Shown here in pieces: positions 1-12,317 of a DNA stretch of 64,000 bases. Under the pieces are notes generated by a model. That model did no database searches and was not told the DNA's origin. It worked only from the letters and a program-made list of their open reading frames with translations. The first letter of the stretch is position 1, and each line of letters opens with the position of its first letter. A program made the translations under genes and the position numbers. Source of the stretch: Scolanthus callimorphus (lineage: Eukaryota > Cnidaria > Anthozoa > Actiniaria > Edwardsiidae); contig CM066923.1 of NCBI GenBank assembly GCA_033964015.1, positions 25,184,168 to 25,248,167 of the forward strand. Reading direction: 5' to 3'.

Positions 1-470
1 AGAGAACTAGTTCTTTCCAGCGCATTTGTAGAACGAGACTATGTGTATAGTGAGCTCTTTCCTGCGCGTTTGTAGAACGAGGCTATGTGTATAGTGAACT
101 AGTTCTTTCCTGCGCAATTGTAGAACGAGACTGTGTATGGAGAACTAGTTCTTTCCAGCGCATTTGTAGAACGAGACTATGTGTATAGTGAGCTCTTTCC
201 TGCGCGTTTGTAGAACGAGGCTATGTGTATAGTGAACTAGTGCTTTCCTGCGCAATTGTAAAACGAGACTGTGTATTGAGAACTAGTTCTTTCCAGCGCA
301 ATTATAGATCAAGGCTATGTGTATAGTGAACTAGTTCTTTCACGCGCATTTATAGAACGAGGTGTATAGTGAACTAGTTCTTTCACGCGTAATTGTAGAA
401 CGAGGCTATGTGTATAGAGAACTAGTTTTGTCGCGTGCATTTGCAGAACGAGAACTAGTTCACTATACAC
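1..470. repeat. Satellite tandem array with higher-order structure
   Basis: About ten head-to-tail copies of a roughly 46-bp unit carrying GAACTAGTTCTTTCC, GCGCATTTGTAGAACGAG and CTATGTGTATAGT. Three variant units alternate (AGCGCATTTG, TGCGCGTTTG, TGCGCAATTG types). The same variant returns at 3, 141 and 279, so the higher-order period is 138 bp. The array may continue left of the window. No coding capacity is believable here. Confidence 0.9.
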
Positions 471-1080
471 ATAGCCTCTTTCTACAATTGCGCTGCGAAG
501 AACTAGTTCACTAGTCGAGTGGTTTTCATCCGACGTGAAATAGATACTAACAAAATACGCACTGCTATACACTACGAAAGTCATTTCTATTTTATTCCCC
601 TTTTTTTAATTATAACTAGTAGACACTATTAAACACTGACTATTGGGTTTTGTTTCACAGCCGGATGAAAACCGCTCTATACACATAGCCTCCTAAGGCT
701 GCCATCAATTTCCGTTTTTTAGAAAAATATACATAATGAAAGGTAGACGAACAGCTTTAAAACGATATCATTTGAAGCTGTTCCTCGACCTTTCATTATA
801 TATATTTTTCTAAGTTCAAGTGGTTGACAGATTCCTTTTTTCAGTATCCAGCTTGGCAAAATACCTCGTTCTCGGATTTTCATATTTTAGTATACACTCC
901 GTGTTTTTAGACAGACCCGTTGACGTGTTGACGCGTTGTCACATAGCCTCCTAACGCTGCCATTAGTTTCCGTGTTTTTATACCGAACCGTTGACGTGTT
1001 GACGCGTTGACATATCACCTCGTCGACTCAGTGTGGTCGCGTTGACGCGATAACGCGTTTCTTTTAGGGTATAGCTATAC
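450..1080. repeat. Inverted and dispersed repeats flanking the satellite
   Basis: From about 450 the satellite unit reappears in inverted orientation (GAACTAGTTCACTATACACATAG). A short inverted pair, GTGGTTTTCATCCG near 520 and CGGATGAAAACCGC near 662, brackets about 150 bp. A strong hairpin at about 718-815 pairs AGAAAAATATACATAATGAAAGG with its complement. The phrase CACATAGCCTCCTAA occurs near 680 and again near 942. I see no gene. Confidence 0.6.
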
Positions 1081-2370
1081 GCGAGGGGGTATTCTGCAGT
1101 CTAGCCTACAAGTATTAGGACCTAAACAATGCCCTGACATGTTCAAATATATTCTAAAGCTGTACTTACGACTCTGTGGGACGTTGTTTTCCCGTGCCGA
1201 ATCTTGCACGCCGCGCCGCCATTTCAAAACACACCGAACACGTGGGTTCACGGGCTATAGGAACAGCCAAATCGGAACTACACATACTATCCTCAATATT
1301 TTTATGAAATAAATATTCTACATATCTTAGAGAAAAAAATATATGCGAAAAAAACATCCACCACTCCCCTCAAAAGTCAAATGGTCGTCCGGATCAGAAA
1401 TGTAATGCAATTGGATCGTAACTCGCATTTGGTGCCGTCGTATAGGACATTTGCATGATGACGTGGTTGACTACAACTACCAGAAACCTTGCGCGGTGGC
1501 TTATTGTGTAGGAAATTAAGGCTATTTGTGCTCTTAGTCACGAAGGAATTTGTTGATCTGAATAAGAAAGGAAACTGAAAATGATTCTGGTAGTTTTAGT
1601 CAAATGACGTTATCATGCAAATGTCTATCGGAACTCACATTGTAGCCTGCGAGGCCATCTCTGCAGTGGGTTTTTTCGGATATTTGATTTTTTTTTTTTT
1701 TGGCGCGCGGGAATCCTCCCCCGCGACAACGGAATCCCGACTCGGACTCCTCAACATGCCTGGTTCTGAGCTCGAGGGGAAACATTGGTTATTTTGGTGG
1801 TGATGCTGGAAATGTTACCATTTTTGGCGAAAGCGTTAGGCTTCGCCACAAGTTGCTCGGCAACTTTTTAGATTTTCGGCAACTTTTTAGATTTCCGGCA
1901 ACTTTTGACTTTTTCAACCAAAAATATATGTTTTTGTCTTACTTTTTGGGCACATTTATTAACTTTCGATAGATATTTGCTTCAATTATTCTACTAGAAA
2001 AAACAGTTACGCATATCATATGATATTTTTCTTTTCTCTAAAAAATCGTCATCTGAGAACTGGTCTACGAGTCATGTTTGATATGATGATTATCGAGTAA
2101 AGTCAGCACACGGAAGAAATCTTAAGAAAAAGAACCTTTATTCGAGTTTCAAATAACTTTGATATAAAGTTTGATTAGAAGCAAGACAAGAGTGTGTGAA
2201 ATTTCAATATTTTAAACCTAAAGACAAGTTTAAATACTTAATTTTGACAACTTGTAGGTAAGTTTTTGAAAAAACATAGCAACTGTTCGTCAACTTTTTG
2301 AATAAAGTAGCAACTTCTCGGCAACTTTTAAGCACTTTTATCGGCAACTTTTGAGCAATTTATCGGCAAC
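1081..2370. other. Intergenic sequence with GGCAACTTTT repeats
   Basis: No supported gene. Short irregular repeats of the phrase GGCAACTTTT occur at about 1857-1915 and 2285-2372, the second running up to the esterase relic. The rest is AT-rich with no clear feature. Confidence 0.5.
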
Positions 2371-2860
2371 TTGTGCCGAACGATAGAAAGCGTCGGTGCA
2401 GCGAGTGTGGGAATTCATTTCTTGTCGCCTCTTTCTAAAGGTCTCCTTAGAAAGGCAATCCTTCAGAGCGATTTTCCAACGGAGACACGCTTCTTTCACT
2501 TCAAAAACCAGGGGAAACACTTTGAAAAACTCGGATGCAACGATCAGGACGAGCTACTAGCATGTCTGCGGATGAGGATTTCATAGCGACGGTACTGGAG
2601 GTAGACATGCTATTCCTTCCAGTGCCTAATTCCCGACTGCCCCGGTGAGATGTTCAAGAATGGACTGTTCAACAAAGTGGACGCCATTATGCTTCATGGT
2701 TAGAAGGCTCCAGTCGCCTATGCCAAAGGTTGACCGGAAACTGCGTGCTGAACATGTCACCTTCTGGAATACACTGTTGCCTAAACTGGCAGCAGAGAGG
2801 ACACCACAATCGGCGACTACAGAGAAAACGGAGCTCTGTATAGCTCCGTACGTTTCGTAA
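2371..2860 (+). pseudogene. Carboxylesterase/cholinesterase-family relic
   Basis: Seen: pieces of a type-B carboxylesterase in shifted frames. The nucleophile-elbow region reads ESVGAASVGIHFLSPLSKG, then RKAILQSDFPTE, with the family's catalytic Ser context (usually GESAGA) kept at about 2389 but Ala changed to Val and the first Gly lost. A frameshift near 2570 moves the reading to SADEDFIATVLEVDMLFLP. Next come FKNGLFNKVDAIMLHG followed by a stop, then AEHVTFWNTLLPKLAAE in another frame, like the C-terminal part of neuroligin/esterase proteins. No upstream catalytic-domain exons were found. Family knowledge: these are secreted or membrane serine hydrolases or their inactive adhesion relatives. 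Probably a dead, partly processed copy. Confidence 0.6.
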
Positions 2861-3514
2861 GGAGCTTATCAAACGAATAGAAAGTGGTTGAGAGTTCTGA
2901 AACTCATGAATAATTCAACAAGCTTAAAGAAAGAAAAATCATTAGCGTGAAGGACGTTTGCATACGCGATTTTAATGTGCGTCTATTTTTTTCAGATTTC
3001 ATTCCTTTTCCAACATTAAAAGATTCGTTTGAGAAGCTTTATCGAAAACTTATCAGGATTTCTAAACAACTCGAAGTGCGCTAAAGAAACTCGGCTTTAC
3101 CACGTTTATTCAACCCACTTCTCAGGTGAGAAGAAGATAAACACAATTATCGAAATATTTGGTAAGGCCATTTAATACTTTATCATTCCCTTCATATTTA
3201 TTACAAAATATGTAAGAATTTCAAACAATCGATTATAATACTATACGTACTATAAACTCCCTGCTTCTCAATATATTAGGCAGAGCTTACTTTCACTCCG
3301 GTATTATCTAGATCAAGTTACAGCCAAAGACGCTCAAGCGTCCCCCCGTAGAGCGCAATAATGCGTTGATTCTTGGAATATTGGATCAATTATTCGATTC
3401 AATAATACTTTCGGCTTGGGAAAACGTCTTTCGATTTGAACTGGGTTTTCGCTTTTTGATTGGCGCTTCCATATATGGAAAAATCCACAGGGAGGATAGT
3501 GAGCTCTCGGCTGC

Positions 3515-4315
3515 GCCTCGTGAGTCCACAACATTTTGACCACTTTATTACGTCATTCCGTGGTATATAAGAGGACATACCACGGAAAATCAGAGGACAT
3601 TTGTTAAATGCTTCATTAGGATTCTTTATTTCAATAGTGCTTTAAAAAATGTCCCGTATCACCTGGACTGCAGAAGATTGACGGCTCATAGTCATCATAA
3701 TCATAATCTGTTTATTAATCCTATTGCAGGTAGTTTTCTAAACCTAGGTATTATTAACCCTAGCTATTGCAGCTATCAGAGGTTATAATACAACTCTGAA
3801 TTTGTACGCATTTCTATTGGTAGAGGGTGATCACGTGATATGTATGTATATGGGGTATGTTAAAGAGCCGCTGGGCTGACCAAAGGCTACCCGCAGTGAC
3901 AGAATTCTTTAGACATTGATATATAACTCCACTTTAAACTGCGTTGTTTCACTACAGTCCGCATCTTAGAGATCAGAAATCTCACAAACTGTACACCGCA
4001 TGAATATTAATGATATTATGGTATATTTAACAAATGTCCTCCTGATTTCCCGTGGTATGTCCTCTTCACGGAATGACGTAATTAAGTGGTCAAAATGATG
4101 TGGACTCACAAGGCGCAGCCGACCACAACAAAAAGGCAAAAATAAAAACAAAAACAGCGCGCGCGCGCAGCCAAACGGGGATTTCATTGGTTCTTTTTAG
4201 CGCGCGCGTTGATGATGGCGCGTTTCGTGCATGGTATATACTTTTATGTACCCATGGCTGAGAGCTAATCAGAATTCGAGAAACTCGCACGTTGTGGTAT
4301 AAAAGTGCTTACATT
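3515..4315. repeat. Interspersed repeat pair in inverted orientation
   Basis: A block at about 3515-3605 (CCTCGTGAGTCCACAACATT, CATTCCGTGGTATATAAGAG) is found inverted at about 4020-4130. Together with the neighbouring GCGCGCGC tract and CTCGAATTCTGATTGGCTCT-like sequence it reappears at 13,850-14,215. This is a dispersed, probably transposable, repeat with no coding sequence. Confidence 0.65.
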
Positions 4316-4340
4316 ATTATTACTATTTTGCGAATCTCAC

Positions 4341-4406
4341 CTTGGGAGGTCCAGATAGTGCCAGACCAAAGAGCACGGTAGATATGATGATCACTGGGAT
4401 GTTCAT
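4341..4406 (-). CDS. Orphan signal-peptide first exon
   Basis: On the minus strand an ATG at 4404-4406 opens 22 codons reading MNIPVIIISTVLFGLALSGP then PK, a textbook secretory signal peptide. It ends exactly at a donor (AAG followed by GTGAGA) in phase 0. The matrix-like gene at 13.4-15.4 kb also begins with a short phase-0 signal exon, and the same dispersed repeats lie near both. No matching second exon was found at lower coordinates, so the product is unknown. It could be a remnant of a duplicated secreted-protein gene, a gene whose body lies left of the window, or chance. Confidence 0.35.
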
Positions 4407-4536
4407 TATAGCGGCGCAAGTTCGTTAGTTCGACCTCTGTGGACAGTACAGTGGAAATGATATGGAAGGGCGTAAGAACATTTCATTTTCTTTCCCATCA
4501 CAGCACGTAATTGATCAATTAATGTTGTCTTCCTAA

Positions 4537-4923
4537 GGTACCGTCCACACTACGCCGGCTAAATTTGAAAACGGCTAATTTGCTTCGAAAACGGAACAAA
4601 TATTTTCCGTCCACACTACGCCGGCTAATTGTGAAAACGCACAAGAACGCCAGCTTAGCGCATGTGCGAAAAAGAAAAACGAGAGCCCGTGGTCATAATT
4701 TCCTCACAGACGTGTGGCACGACGTCATCGTTTTCGAAAAGATCCGTTTTCGCCGTCCACACTAAAACGCGTAGCCGACGTTTTCAATTTAGCCACTTTC
4801 GGTAACGTTTTCGAAAAGCTCCGTTTTCGGTGGAAAATGTAGCCGGCGTAGTGTGGACGGAAGGCACAACCGTGTAAGTAATTAGCCGTTTTCAAATTTA
4901 GCCGGCGTAGTGTGGACGGTGCC
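4537..4923. mobile_element. MITE-like element with GTCCACACTACGCC ends
   Basis: Both ends carry the same inverted sequence: GGTACCGTCCACACTACG followed by CCGGCTAAATTTGAAAACGG at the left, with its complement at the right (one difference in the first four bases). A second, nested inverted pair of the same motif starts near 4607 and near 4845. There is no coding capacity. No exact target duplication is visible. It resembles the GTCCACACTAACGCG family at 61.4-61.8 kb. Confidence 0.75.
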
Positions 4924-5396
4924 GCCTATACTACTAATAAGTAATAATAATTACTATTGTAATACCACATATACATTATCAGTGAGACTACTTGCAGCCC
5001 CTTCCTTGGCGAACGTCCGTAAATCGAGAATAAAGTCCTAGTCCTACATTGTAGTTTGTTAATAATTGCGCGGTCGTATTTCCAGCTCACGAGAGAGTCT
5101 AGGTGTCGGGTAACGCACTCACTACTTTTCTCAACACTCACTCCCTTTCCCTCGATTTACGGACGTTCGCCAAAGAAGAGTGAGAGAATGCAAGCAGTCT
5201 ATGTCTTCCTTAGATAAACCATGCAATAACCTTGTGCAGCGTGTTCGTCTGCACGTTTTCTGGCCTTTTTCTAGAAGATAGCCTGTTTCGAAAGTGGACT
5301 GAATGTAAAAGTAGACCTGCCAACTTTTCCTTGCTTAAAATTCGACATTTTGATTTCCTCGCATAACAAGTGCAAGACCTTGTCTTCGCGTTAATA

Positions 5397-5544
5397 AGCA
5401 ATTATTGGATGAGGTTTTTGTGATCTCCAGAATAAACAATGTTGAGACAGTTGGAATCAGGCGAGGCCGTGAGGCCGAGCTTGATTCCACTTGGCGAGAC
5501 ATTGTTTATTCTGGAGATCGCAAAAACCGAATTCAATAATTGTT
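5397..5544. repeat. Fold-back repeat, AAGCAATTATTGG family
   Basis: Inverted arms: AGCAATTATTGGATGAGG, then TTTTTGTGATCTCCAGAATAAAC, pair with the complement ending near 5544. The same outer motif occurs at 32,030 (single) and at 59,716 (as the arm of a larger fold-back), defining a dispersed family. Confidence 0.65.
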
Positions 5545-6088
5545 TTATTATACATTGATTCAGTAAAAATACTTTTCTTTCTGTCAAGCAGTTTATTTTA
5601 CACAAGCGTCTTGTTAAAATAGGGCCGGGAAAGTGCTCTAGTCCCATGATGCATTGCGCGCGTATCAAGAATCAGATTAGCATGCTGATTCTTGGAGACA
5701 TTCAAAGTGCGTGATTCCCAAACTAAAGCGCGCGCTCTTACCAATCAGAATCGAGATAGTGAACGTACAATGTATAATAATGACAGAACGACATGCCTTC
5801 CGGATTCTCATTCGTTTTCTATTTTATCAATATTTTTAACAAACCCGTTTTTCGGTGATCACGCCAGAGATCCCATAAATGACGTCGTTGTTTCAAAATA
5901 ATAGAGTTTTATTGGGATTTTATTTAATTTTAAAATAATTACATTTTGCTGGCGTTGTCAAGGAGATAATAATAATTTTATTAACCTTATACCCTAATAC
6001 AGGTATATCGGTATAGATATCAACTGCAAAATATATATGAATATAAAAAACGAAAATTACAAAACAAATCAAGTCTATTAAGAAAAAA

Positions 6089-6860
6089 CTATATAAAGTT
6101 TGTGTTCTCAGATAATAATTTTTCTACAATACACATTAAATCACTAAGGAATTTAGAAGAGAGTTTCATGAATGACTGATCTTTCATTGAAAACAAATAC
6201 AAGAATAGCGACTTAGTGTCTAATTTCATGATATTGCTATTTAATTTACAAAGGCGTTCAATAAAATCAGTCCTTAACTTTTTAATTGGTTCGACATTAC
6301 AATTTACAGTACTAATGGAATTCGTCCCCAACTTCTTGTGTTTGACAGAGGGGGCATAGTCTATCAGCACGCGCAATAGAATTGTAACGACCCGTTTTTA
6401 TCGGGAGTCTGTGGGCAGAAATACGCATGCGTGTAACAGCTTTCCTTATGTTAAAATTTGAAACCTCGTCTAAATACTTTTCAAACACAAAAGACGATTT
6501 TACTTGACGATAGGTTCTAAGTTTTCCCTGACCCACAGAATTATCGGTTGAGGTGTTTGACAACTTCGACTTCCAGAAATCTGACCAAATATCTGAAAGC
6601 TTTTTACGCAATGTTTGGCTAAAATTGTTTATATTCTTGGTTGTGATAACAAGTTCAGAAATGTTTCCTAAACCACATAGTTTCAGTATTTGATTTACAA
6701 AAATCACCGGTTTGTAATTACTTTCCATATTAACTAAAGCGGCTTTGCCTACTAGTGTATCACTATAAAAGGGATCTTTGACACGCACCCAGTATTTAAC
6801 AGTCAAAATAGCCAGTTGTAAGGCGAGTGGCACTCTACCTAGTTCGCCATAACCTGCCAT
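6089..6860 (-). pseudogene. LINE (non-LTR retrotransposon) ORF2 3' fragment
   Basis: The minus-strand reading begins MAGYGELGRVPLALQLAILT and continues with RAVTRMRISAHRLP-like text and the zinc-knuckle-like DRLCPLCQTQEVGDEFH. This is the usual C-terminal tail after reverse transcriptase in CR1/L2-like elements. A stop and a frameshift just after GDEFH (near 6320) move the reading to VEPIKKLRTDFIERLCKLNS. The reverse-transcriptase core is absent, so this is a 5'-truncated dead copy. It lies immediately upstream of the P450 exons, in the place where that gene's N-terminal exons would be expected. Confidence 0.7.
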
Positions 6861-7012
6861 ATTGGATGATCTCGAGTGGAGATATGATAACGCTTATTTC
6901 TTGTGAATCAAACTTCATAAGGCAACTAAAGTAACCCTAAAATCTTGAGATTTCCCCTTTGAGCAAATGAACTTATCGAAACTTAGTGGTCACTCACGAT
7001 TTATATCCACAG

Positions 7013-9733
7013 ATGCTTGCTACAGTTCCCTCACCTCTTGATAAGATGCTCAATGTGCTGAAAGGCGAAGAATGGAAGAGAGTTCGTAGTAATTTCTCCC
7101 CGAACTTCAGCGCCTTCAAACTCAAGGCAATGGTTCCGCTGATGAACGCTGCCTGCGATACTTTACTGGGAAAGATTGAGAAAGCGGCCAGCAGCGGCAG
7201 ACCTTCGATATTGTCAAGTAAGTTCAGACAGTTCCAGCTGTTTCAGGTAACACGCGACCGAGCGCGTTCAAAACATCGAGAGGGCTTTTGGCAATTGGTT
7301 TTTCCTGTGTTAGTCAATCAAACCATGTGAGCCAATCAGATCCTTTTCGCCTAGTGCAGTGAATTGGCTTCTGTCGCGACATGTCTCGCAAGGGAAGCCA
7401 ATCGAATGCACTGAGTAAGGATATGATTGGCTCACACGGACACGGATTGCTTTGATGGACAGCACAGAAAACCCAACTGTCAAACTCTGGTCACGTGTTA
7501 CCTGAAACAGCTGTAAGAGAGTATGGATGTTGCCAACGTCATGTGATAGTCTCCCGCGCAGCCCGTCCTTTGTGTCGACGCAAAATTCATTTCCGGTGAG
7601 ATCAGGTGGAGGTCAAGTCTTAGAATAGTTTCTGTGAAAGTTGTGGTTTCTGTCTTAGAGTGGTACTGTGAAAGGTTGTACTTTGGTGCCTTTTTCTTAG
7701 AGTAGCCCTGGGTATAAGAAATTAAGGCACAAAAATCACGCAAAATGTGACAAAATACACTAGGAGCCCTTTATTGACTAACTATATACAGCATCTGGAG
7801 AAGAAGTTTTATGATTTTATAACAATATTTAGATATGTATATATTTTTTACATAACAAATCCTGATCTCTGATCTCTTGTGATATCACTCAATTTTCAAA
7901 TAGTAGCACGTACCATTGCTGGACAGTCGACAGAGCGCGCAAGAAGGCACGATCGTGCACGATCACCATGCCCTCCTTGAGCGAAAGGGCGAGACGTCAT
8001 ATGAAACCCAAAAATTGTAGCACGTCTTGGAATGGTTTCAATCAGCTCCAGCATTAAAGGCCCATAAGCACCCAAGTCGCTTTGCAGGCTCACAGAGAAT
8101 AAAACGCAGTTGAAAACTCTATGAAAATTTTCAGTTTGAACTTTTGAAATGCGAAGAACAATAGGAACCCCTTTGGGACCTACAGTATCAGCCAATCACA
8201 GCTGTTGAATGACAATAGATCCAATTGAAAACAGCGCAAAGGTTCCCGGTCGCGTATGGGCCTTTAAAAGAAAATCGATTACCTTGCACTCACGTCGAGT
8301 TTCGCCAAGCATTAATTTCGGCTTGATATCTGAAGAAAAGTAAGACCTGCTCGGAAGGATGTTTTGCGTAAATATGCTACAATATACTTTGTTCAGCGCT
8401 TTTCTTTTCTTCCCCTTTCCGTGTTATTTGTAGTTGCTACATGTCACCTCACGAAATCCGGTAGCTGTAGAGTGGTACTGTGAAAGAACTTCGATCGCCT
8501 ATATCACTCTTTTTCAAGTAGTTGCGCGTACCACTGCTGCCCCGGGTAAATTTTAGGCTGATTGGTCACTTTCCGAGCGAGATATTAGCAAGTGAATGTG
8601 CGCCATTTTGTACAGTAATTGCATGGAGCCGCCATGTTGGAACCCCAGTAGAGGGGCTCCATAATGGCGGCCAATTAATCGGGCCTCCAAAGCGACGCTA
8701 TTTTCAAACCAAATTATAATAATAGTATCAGAATGGTAAAATATGAACTTTTATAACATACTGACGTGCCAAAAAGGTAAGAACGGTGCAAATCGAGTGA
8801 AATACGGCAAGTTCAAAATACGTGACTAGTGTTGCGTGACATAAATAGCTTTGGCGATATCTCGAGAACTACTTGGCAGAAGTGCCAACATTTCGTGTGA
8901 CAAATCCTTCAATAGAGTGATATTCATTACAGAAAGGACATCTCTGTAGGTCTCTTGGTTTAGAAGTTAGCTTTTTGATGACGTCACATGAAAACCGAGA
9001 ATATAATTGTTACATGGCCTGTACCATTTGTGACAACTCAATATAAACAGACAAAAGAAACGTATTCTATTTTCCCTTTTAGATATCATAGTGCAGTTTC
9101 TCTAGACATCATCATCTCGTGTGCGTTCGGTGTCCAGTCGGAATGTCAGACGAATCCCGACGATGCCGTTATGAAGAAAGCGGTCGCTGCCATGAACCCG
9201 AGCACCCTCAAAGCCATAATCGGAAACATCCTCATACCCATGCTTCCGGGCGGACAAACCTTCATGGCAACAAGGCGTGGAGCTGGTTTGTTCTTGACAA
9301 TTTCTTTGACGTGTGTGACTTTATTCGACAAGTCATCGACTCCCGGAAGCGCCATGGAGTAGAGAGAAAGGTACACCTATTTCAAGTTGCACGTTACCGC
9401 CACAACTGTCTGCTGTAGCCTGCGGTGCATCATGGGAGAAACAATAAGAACGGTATTCTCGTGTTAGTTGAACATGGTCTCGAAACTTAAAAAGAGGATT
9501 ATCATCAATTAGTATATACCAAATCAGTGAATAGTCATTTTCGCGCGCTCTGATTGGTTCCTGAAATAGTAGATATCAAACACTACTTACTGTTTTGAGA
9601 AAACGCTCAAAATGGCGGCTCGTTTCGCGCGCGATACTGCGTTTTGAATCTTTTAATACCGTATTTTATTCTACTGATTTGGTATATACTAAAACAACCT
9701 ACTCCCTCAGGGTCGGTGCCTAGCGGTGGATAC

Positions 9734-9800
<67 letters not shown>

Positions 9801-12317
9801 TAATTGTTAAATGGTCTTTGAAATGAGGATTATCATCATTCTGGTGAGATGGTTATTTGACATGCGCAAGTATCCCACATGGTTGTAGTTTGATGTAGTA
9901 CACTTGTATGGAGCACTCTTAAAGGTGCAGTGGTTGGGTTCCACAGGGGCGGTTTTTTTTGGTTCGAACCATTTTGGATCATGTTCATTTATATACATTG
10001 CTTCGTTCTATGTTTTTATTCCAAAATGGCAGACCTTTTGTTTTGTTCCATTGGCCCTTGTGGCCTCACTCTCATGAAATTATCTTTTGTCTTTGTGCTT
10101 GAGTGGAATATGAAAGAAAAGAATAATTTTATGAGAACGAGGCCACAAGGGCGAGTCAGCCAGGTGCATAGTCAAGTCCCCCAAATGATGATAATCCTCA
10201 TTTCAAGGCCATGTTGATAATCCTCATTTCAAGGCCGTGTTGATAATCCTCATTTCAAGGCCATGTTGATAATCCTCATTTCAAGGCCATGTTGATAATC
10301 CTCATTTCAAGGCCATTTAACAATTGATGATAATCCTCATTTGAAGTTCGAGGTCATGTGAGTTAGTTAACCCAATGCAAATTCCTTTTGTGAGCGATGC
10401 ATTGTGGAATCCTTTTTCCATAAGCAGGGTGATACGTTTATCCATCGTTCTGTTATGGTATACCTATTTGCTCTACGCATCCCATACACCAAATCGAAAT
10501 ATAGCGGCAAATTTTAATAACTATTGTTCTTGACTTACTAGCCTCTCATTCATGTGAAAATGCTTTTGTGTTTCCATGTGACCACGAGAGGTTAGTAAGT
10601 CAAGAACAATAGTTATTAAAGGCCCATCACCAACCGGGAGTCTTTGCGCCCCATTTTCTTTTGTTTTCAAATTGATCCATTGTTTTTCGGGTGCTCTGAT
10701 TGGCTAAGAGTCCGCAAAGGCTTACGGTGGTGGTGGCCTTTAAAATTTGCCGCCATATTTCGATTCGGTGTATGTATAATTAACATATAAAAACTGTCAA
10801 TAGAACAAAGTAATGTGTAAATAATAAAAAAATGGGAATAAATGTGAATCCAAGCGATTAAAAGTGCGAATCCCCCCCTTTTTTTCTAAAAAAATTTGCC
10901 CCAGACCCCCAATGCGACCGGCTTAATCCAACTTTTTTTTTGCTAGAAAATCGGGATAGTAAGGAAGTCCAATTTAAACTTTTCTACCTCACACGTGACA
11001 TCCCAGTTTGACCTTGTTCCTAGGACATATTGGACATGATGCTTAAAGCCGCCGACTCCAGCAAAGGCGTCTCAACCCTCAGCGAAGATGAAATTATTGC
11101 CAACGCCATACTGTTTCTCCTTGCTGGTCATGATACCACTAGTATCACCCTATCTATGACCTGCCATAATCTGGCCACCAACCCGGATGTCCAGGACAGA
11201 CTCCAGCAAGAGATTGATGGTGTGTGGAGGGATGAGGGTGAGATGCCGTCATACGAGACGGTACATGAGCTGCCCTTCCTGGAAATGGTCATATCGGAGA
11301 CATTGAGGCTCTGTCCCCCAGGTAAGTCCATGCATAGCTTTTGTTGTCACATAATTGCGTTCCCAAATCCAAGAATGCTTCCTCGTACTTTAAGCTATTG
11401 TAGCCACAGGTTGTGACAATTCCTTAAACGTTATTGCTTGAAAATTGTAAAACGTTTGGTGTTTGTTCTCGTAGATTGTTCTGTTATATTTTGTCAGTAA
11501 ATTACCGATCATCGTATCGTTCTGTTAGTAGTGCATTGATAACATCTGGAGGCCGATTGCTAAACAAAATATTGCGTTGCCTTATAAAGTATAAACGAAA
11601 ACTTTATTTTTACATTTTCGACACTCATAAATTTGGGCCAACTCAGTGGATCGAATAGGGAGAAATGGAGAAGTCTCTTTTTGTCGCGGTAAATTTTCTG
11701 CGGGACTCCCGATTTTTTTCAATTTTTGTTACCCCCCCCCCCAAAAAAAAAAAAAAAATAAAATAAATTTGTGGAAACGTGACTGAAGCCATATGCATTC
11801 ATGATCCAAGGTTCGTTTCCTATTTCGCCTGGAGGGGAGGGGAGGGGGTAACCCTGGCACGCAAGTATGGCGCACGCATATCTAACGATATGCGTGCATT
11901 TGACGCACTCTGCTTATTTAATTGTTCGTTCTACAGGATTCTTCATCCTTCGAGACTGCACGAAGACCTGCGAAATTGAAGGCCTTACAATACCACAGGG
12001 AACCCCTATCCTAATCCCAGTCTACAGTATCCACAGGGATCCCGCGTTTTCTCCAACCCGGAGAAGTTTGACCCGGAAAGATTCAGCGCTGAGGCTAAGC
12101 AGTCACGCGATCCTACACGTTCATGCCATTTGGTCACGGTCCTCGTAACTGTATCGGGATGCGCTTTGCGTTAATGGAGATGAAAATGATCCTGGTTCGT
12201 ATACTAAAGCGCTATCATTTGCGAACCACGAGTGAGACAGTGATCCCAGCTAAGCTCCTCTCGCGTCAAACGTTGGGAGTCGGTCATCCGGTCAACATCA
12301 GAGTCGAGAGACGATAA
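7013..12317 (+). CDS. Cytochrome P450, CYP3-like, partial with frameshifts
   Basis: Membrane-bound haem monooxygenase of the CYP3 clan, by similarity. Exons seen: 7013-7217 (C-helix [20 protein letters not shown]), 9083-9370 ([11 protein letters not shown]), 11024-11321 (I-helix AGHDTTS, K-helix ETLRLCPP) and 11937-12317 ([12 protein letters not shown], haem loop [19 protein letters not shown] with the Cys ligand), ending in TAA. Three one-base frameshifts, near 9269, 12050 and 12113, are each cured by one more base in a short A or T run. The 7217/9083 junction also does not match in phase. The first roughly 100 residues (membrane anchor, proline-rich hinge) were not found, and a LINE fragment occupies the upstream region. 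It is either a pseudogene or a good gene with sequencing errors. The substrate cannot be predicted. Confidence 0.85.
7310..7420. repeat. Dispersed repeat, first copy
   Basis: TGTGAGCCAATCAGAT, AGTGCAGTGAATTGGCTTCTG and CAAGGGAAGCCAATC lie in the first visible P450 intron. A close copy is at 30,060-30,165. Confidence 0.6.
7421..9082. other. P450 intron, nothing coding
   Basis: Intronic. Weak internal similarity exists between 7,895-7,930 and 8,505-8,545 (GCGTACCA-TGCTG). A small palindrome near 8,632-8,675 pairs GCCGCCATG with CATAATGGCGGC. No exon filling the 7217/9083 phase mismatch was recognised. Confidence 0.4.
9510..9691. mobile_element. Short TIR element (MITE-like) in P450 intron
   Basis: TAGTATATACCAAATCAGT at the left end pairs with ACTGATTTGGTATATACTA at the right end. 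The centre holds no coding sequence. TA-rich ends are compatible with a mariner-type MITE. Confidence 0.65.
10187..10330. repeat. 26-bp tandem repeat
   Basis: Five or more copies of TTGATAATCCTCATTTCAAG followed by GCCATG. The same phrase appears in inverted orientation at about 9,810-9,840 (CTTTGAAATGAGGATTATCA) and near 9,490, so the array may sit in one arm of a larger fold-back. Confidence 0.8.
10483..10774. mobile_element. Nested palindromic element
   Basis: The outer arms pair CATACACCAAATCGAAATAT with the complement ending at 10774. A second inverted pair inside, TTAATAACTATTGTTCTTG with CAAGAACAATAGTTATTAA (to about 10,620), suggests one inverted-repeat element inserted in another. 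Confidence 0.65.
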
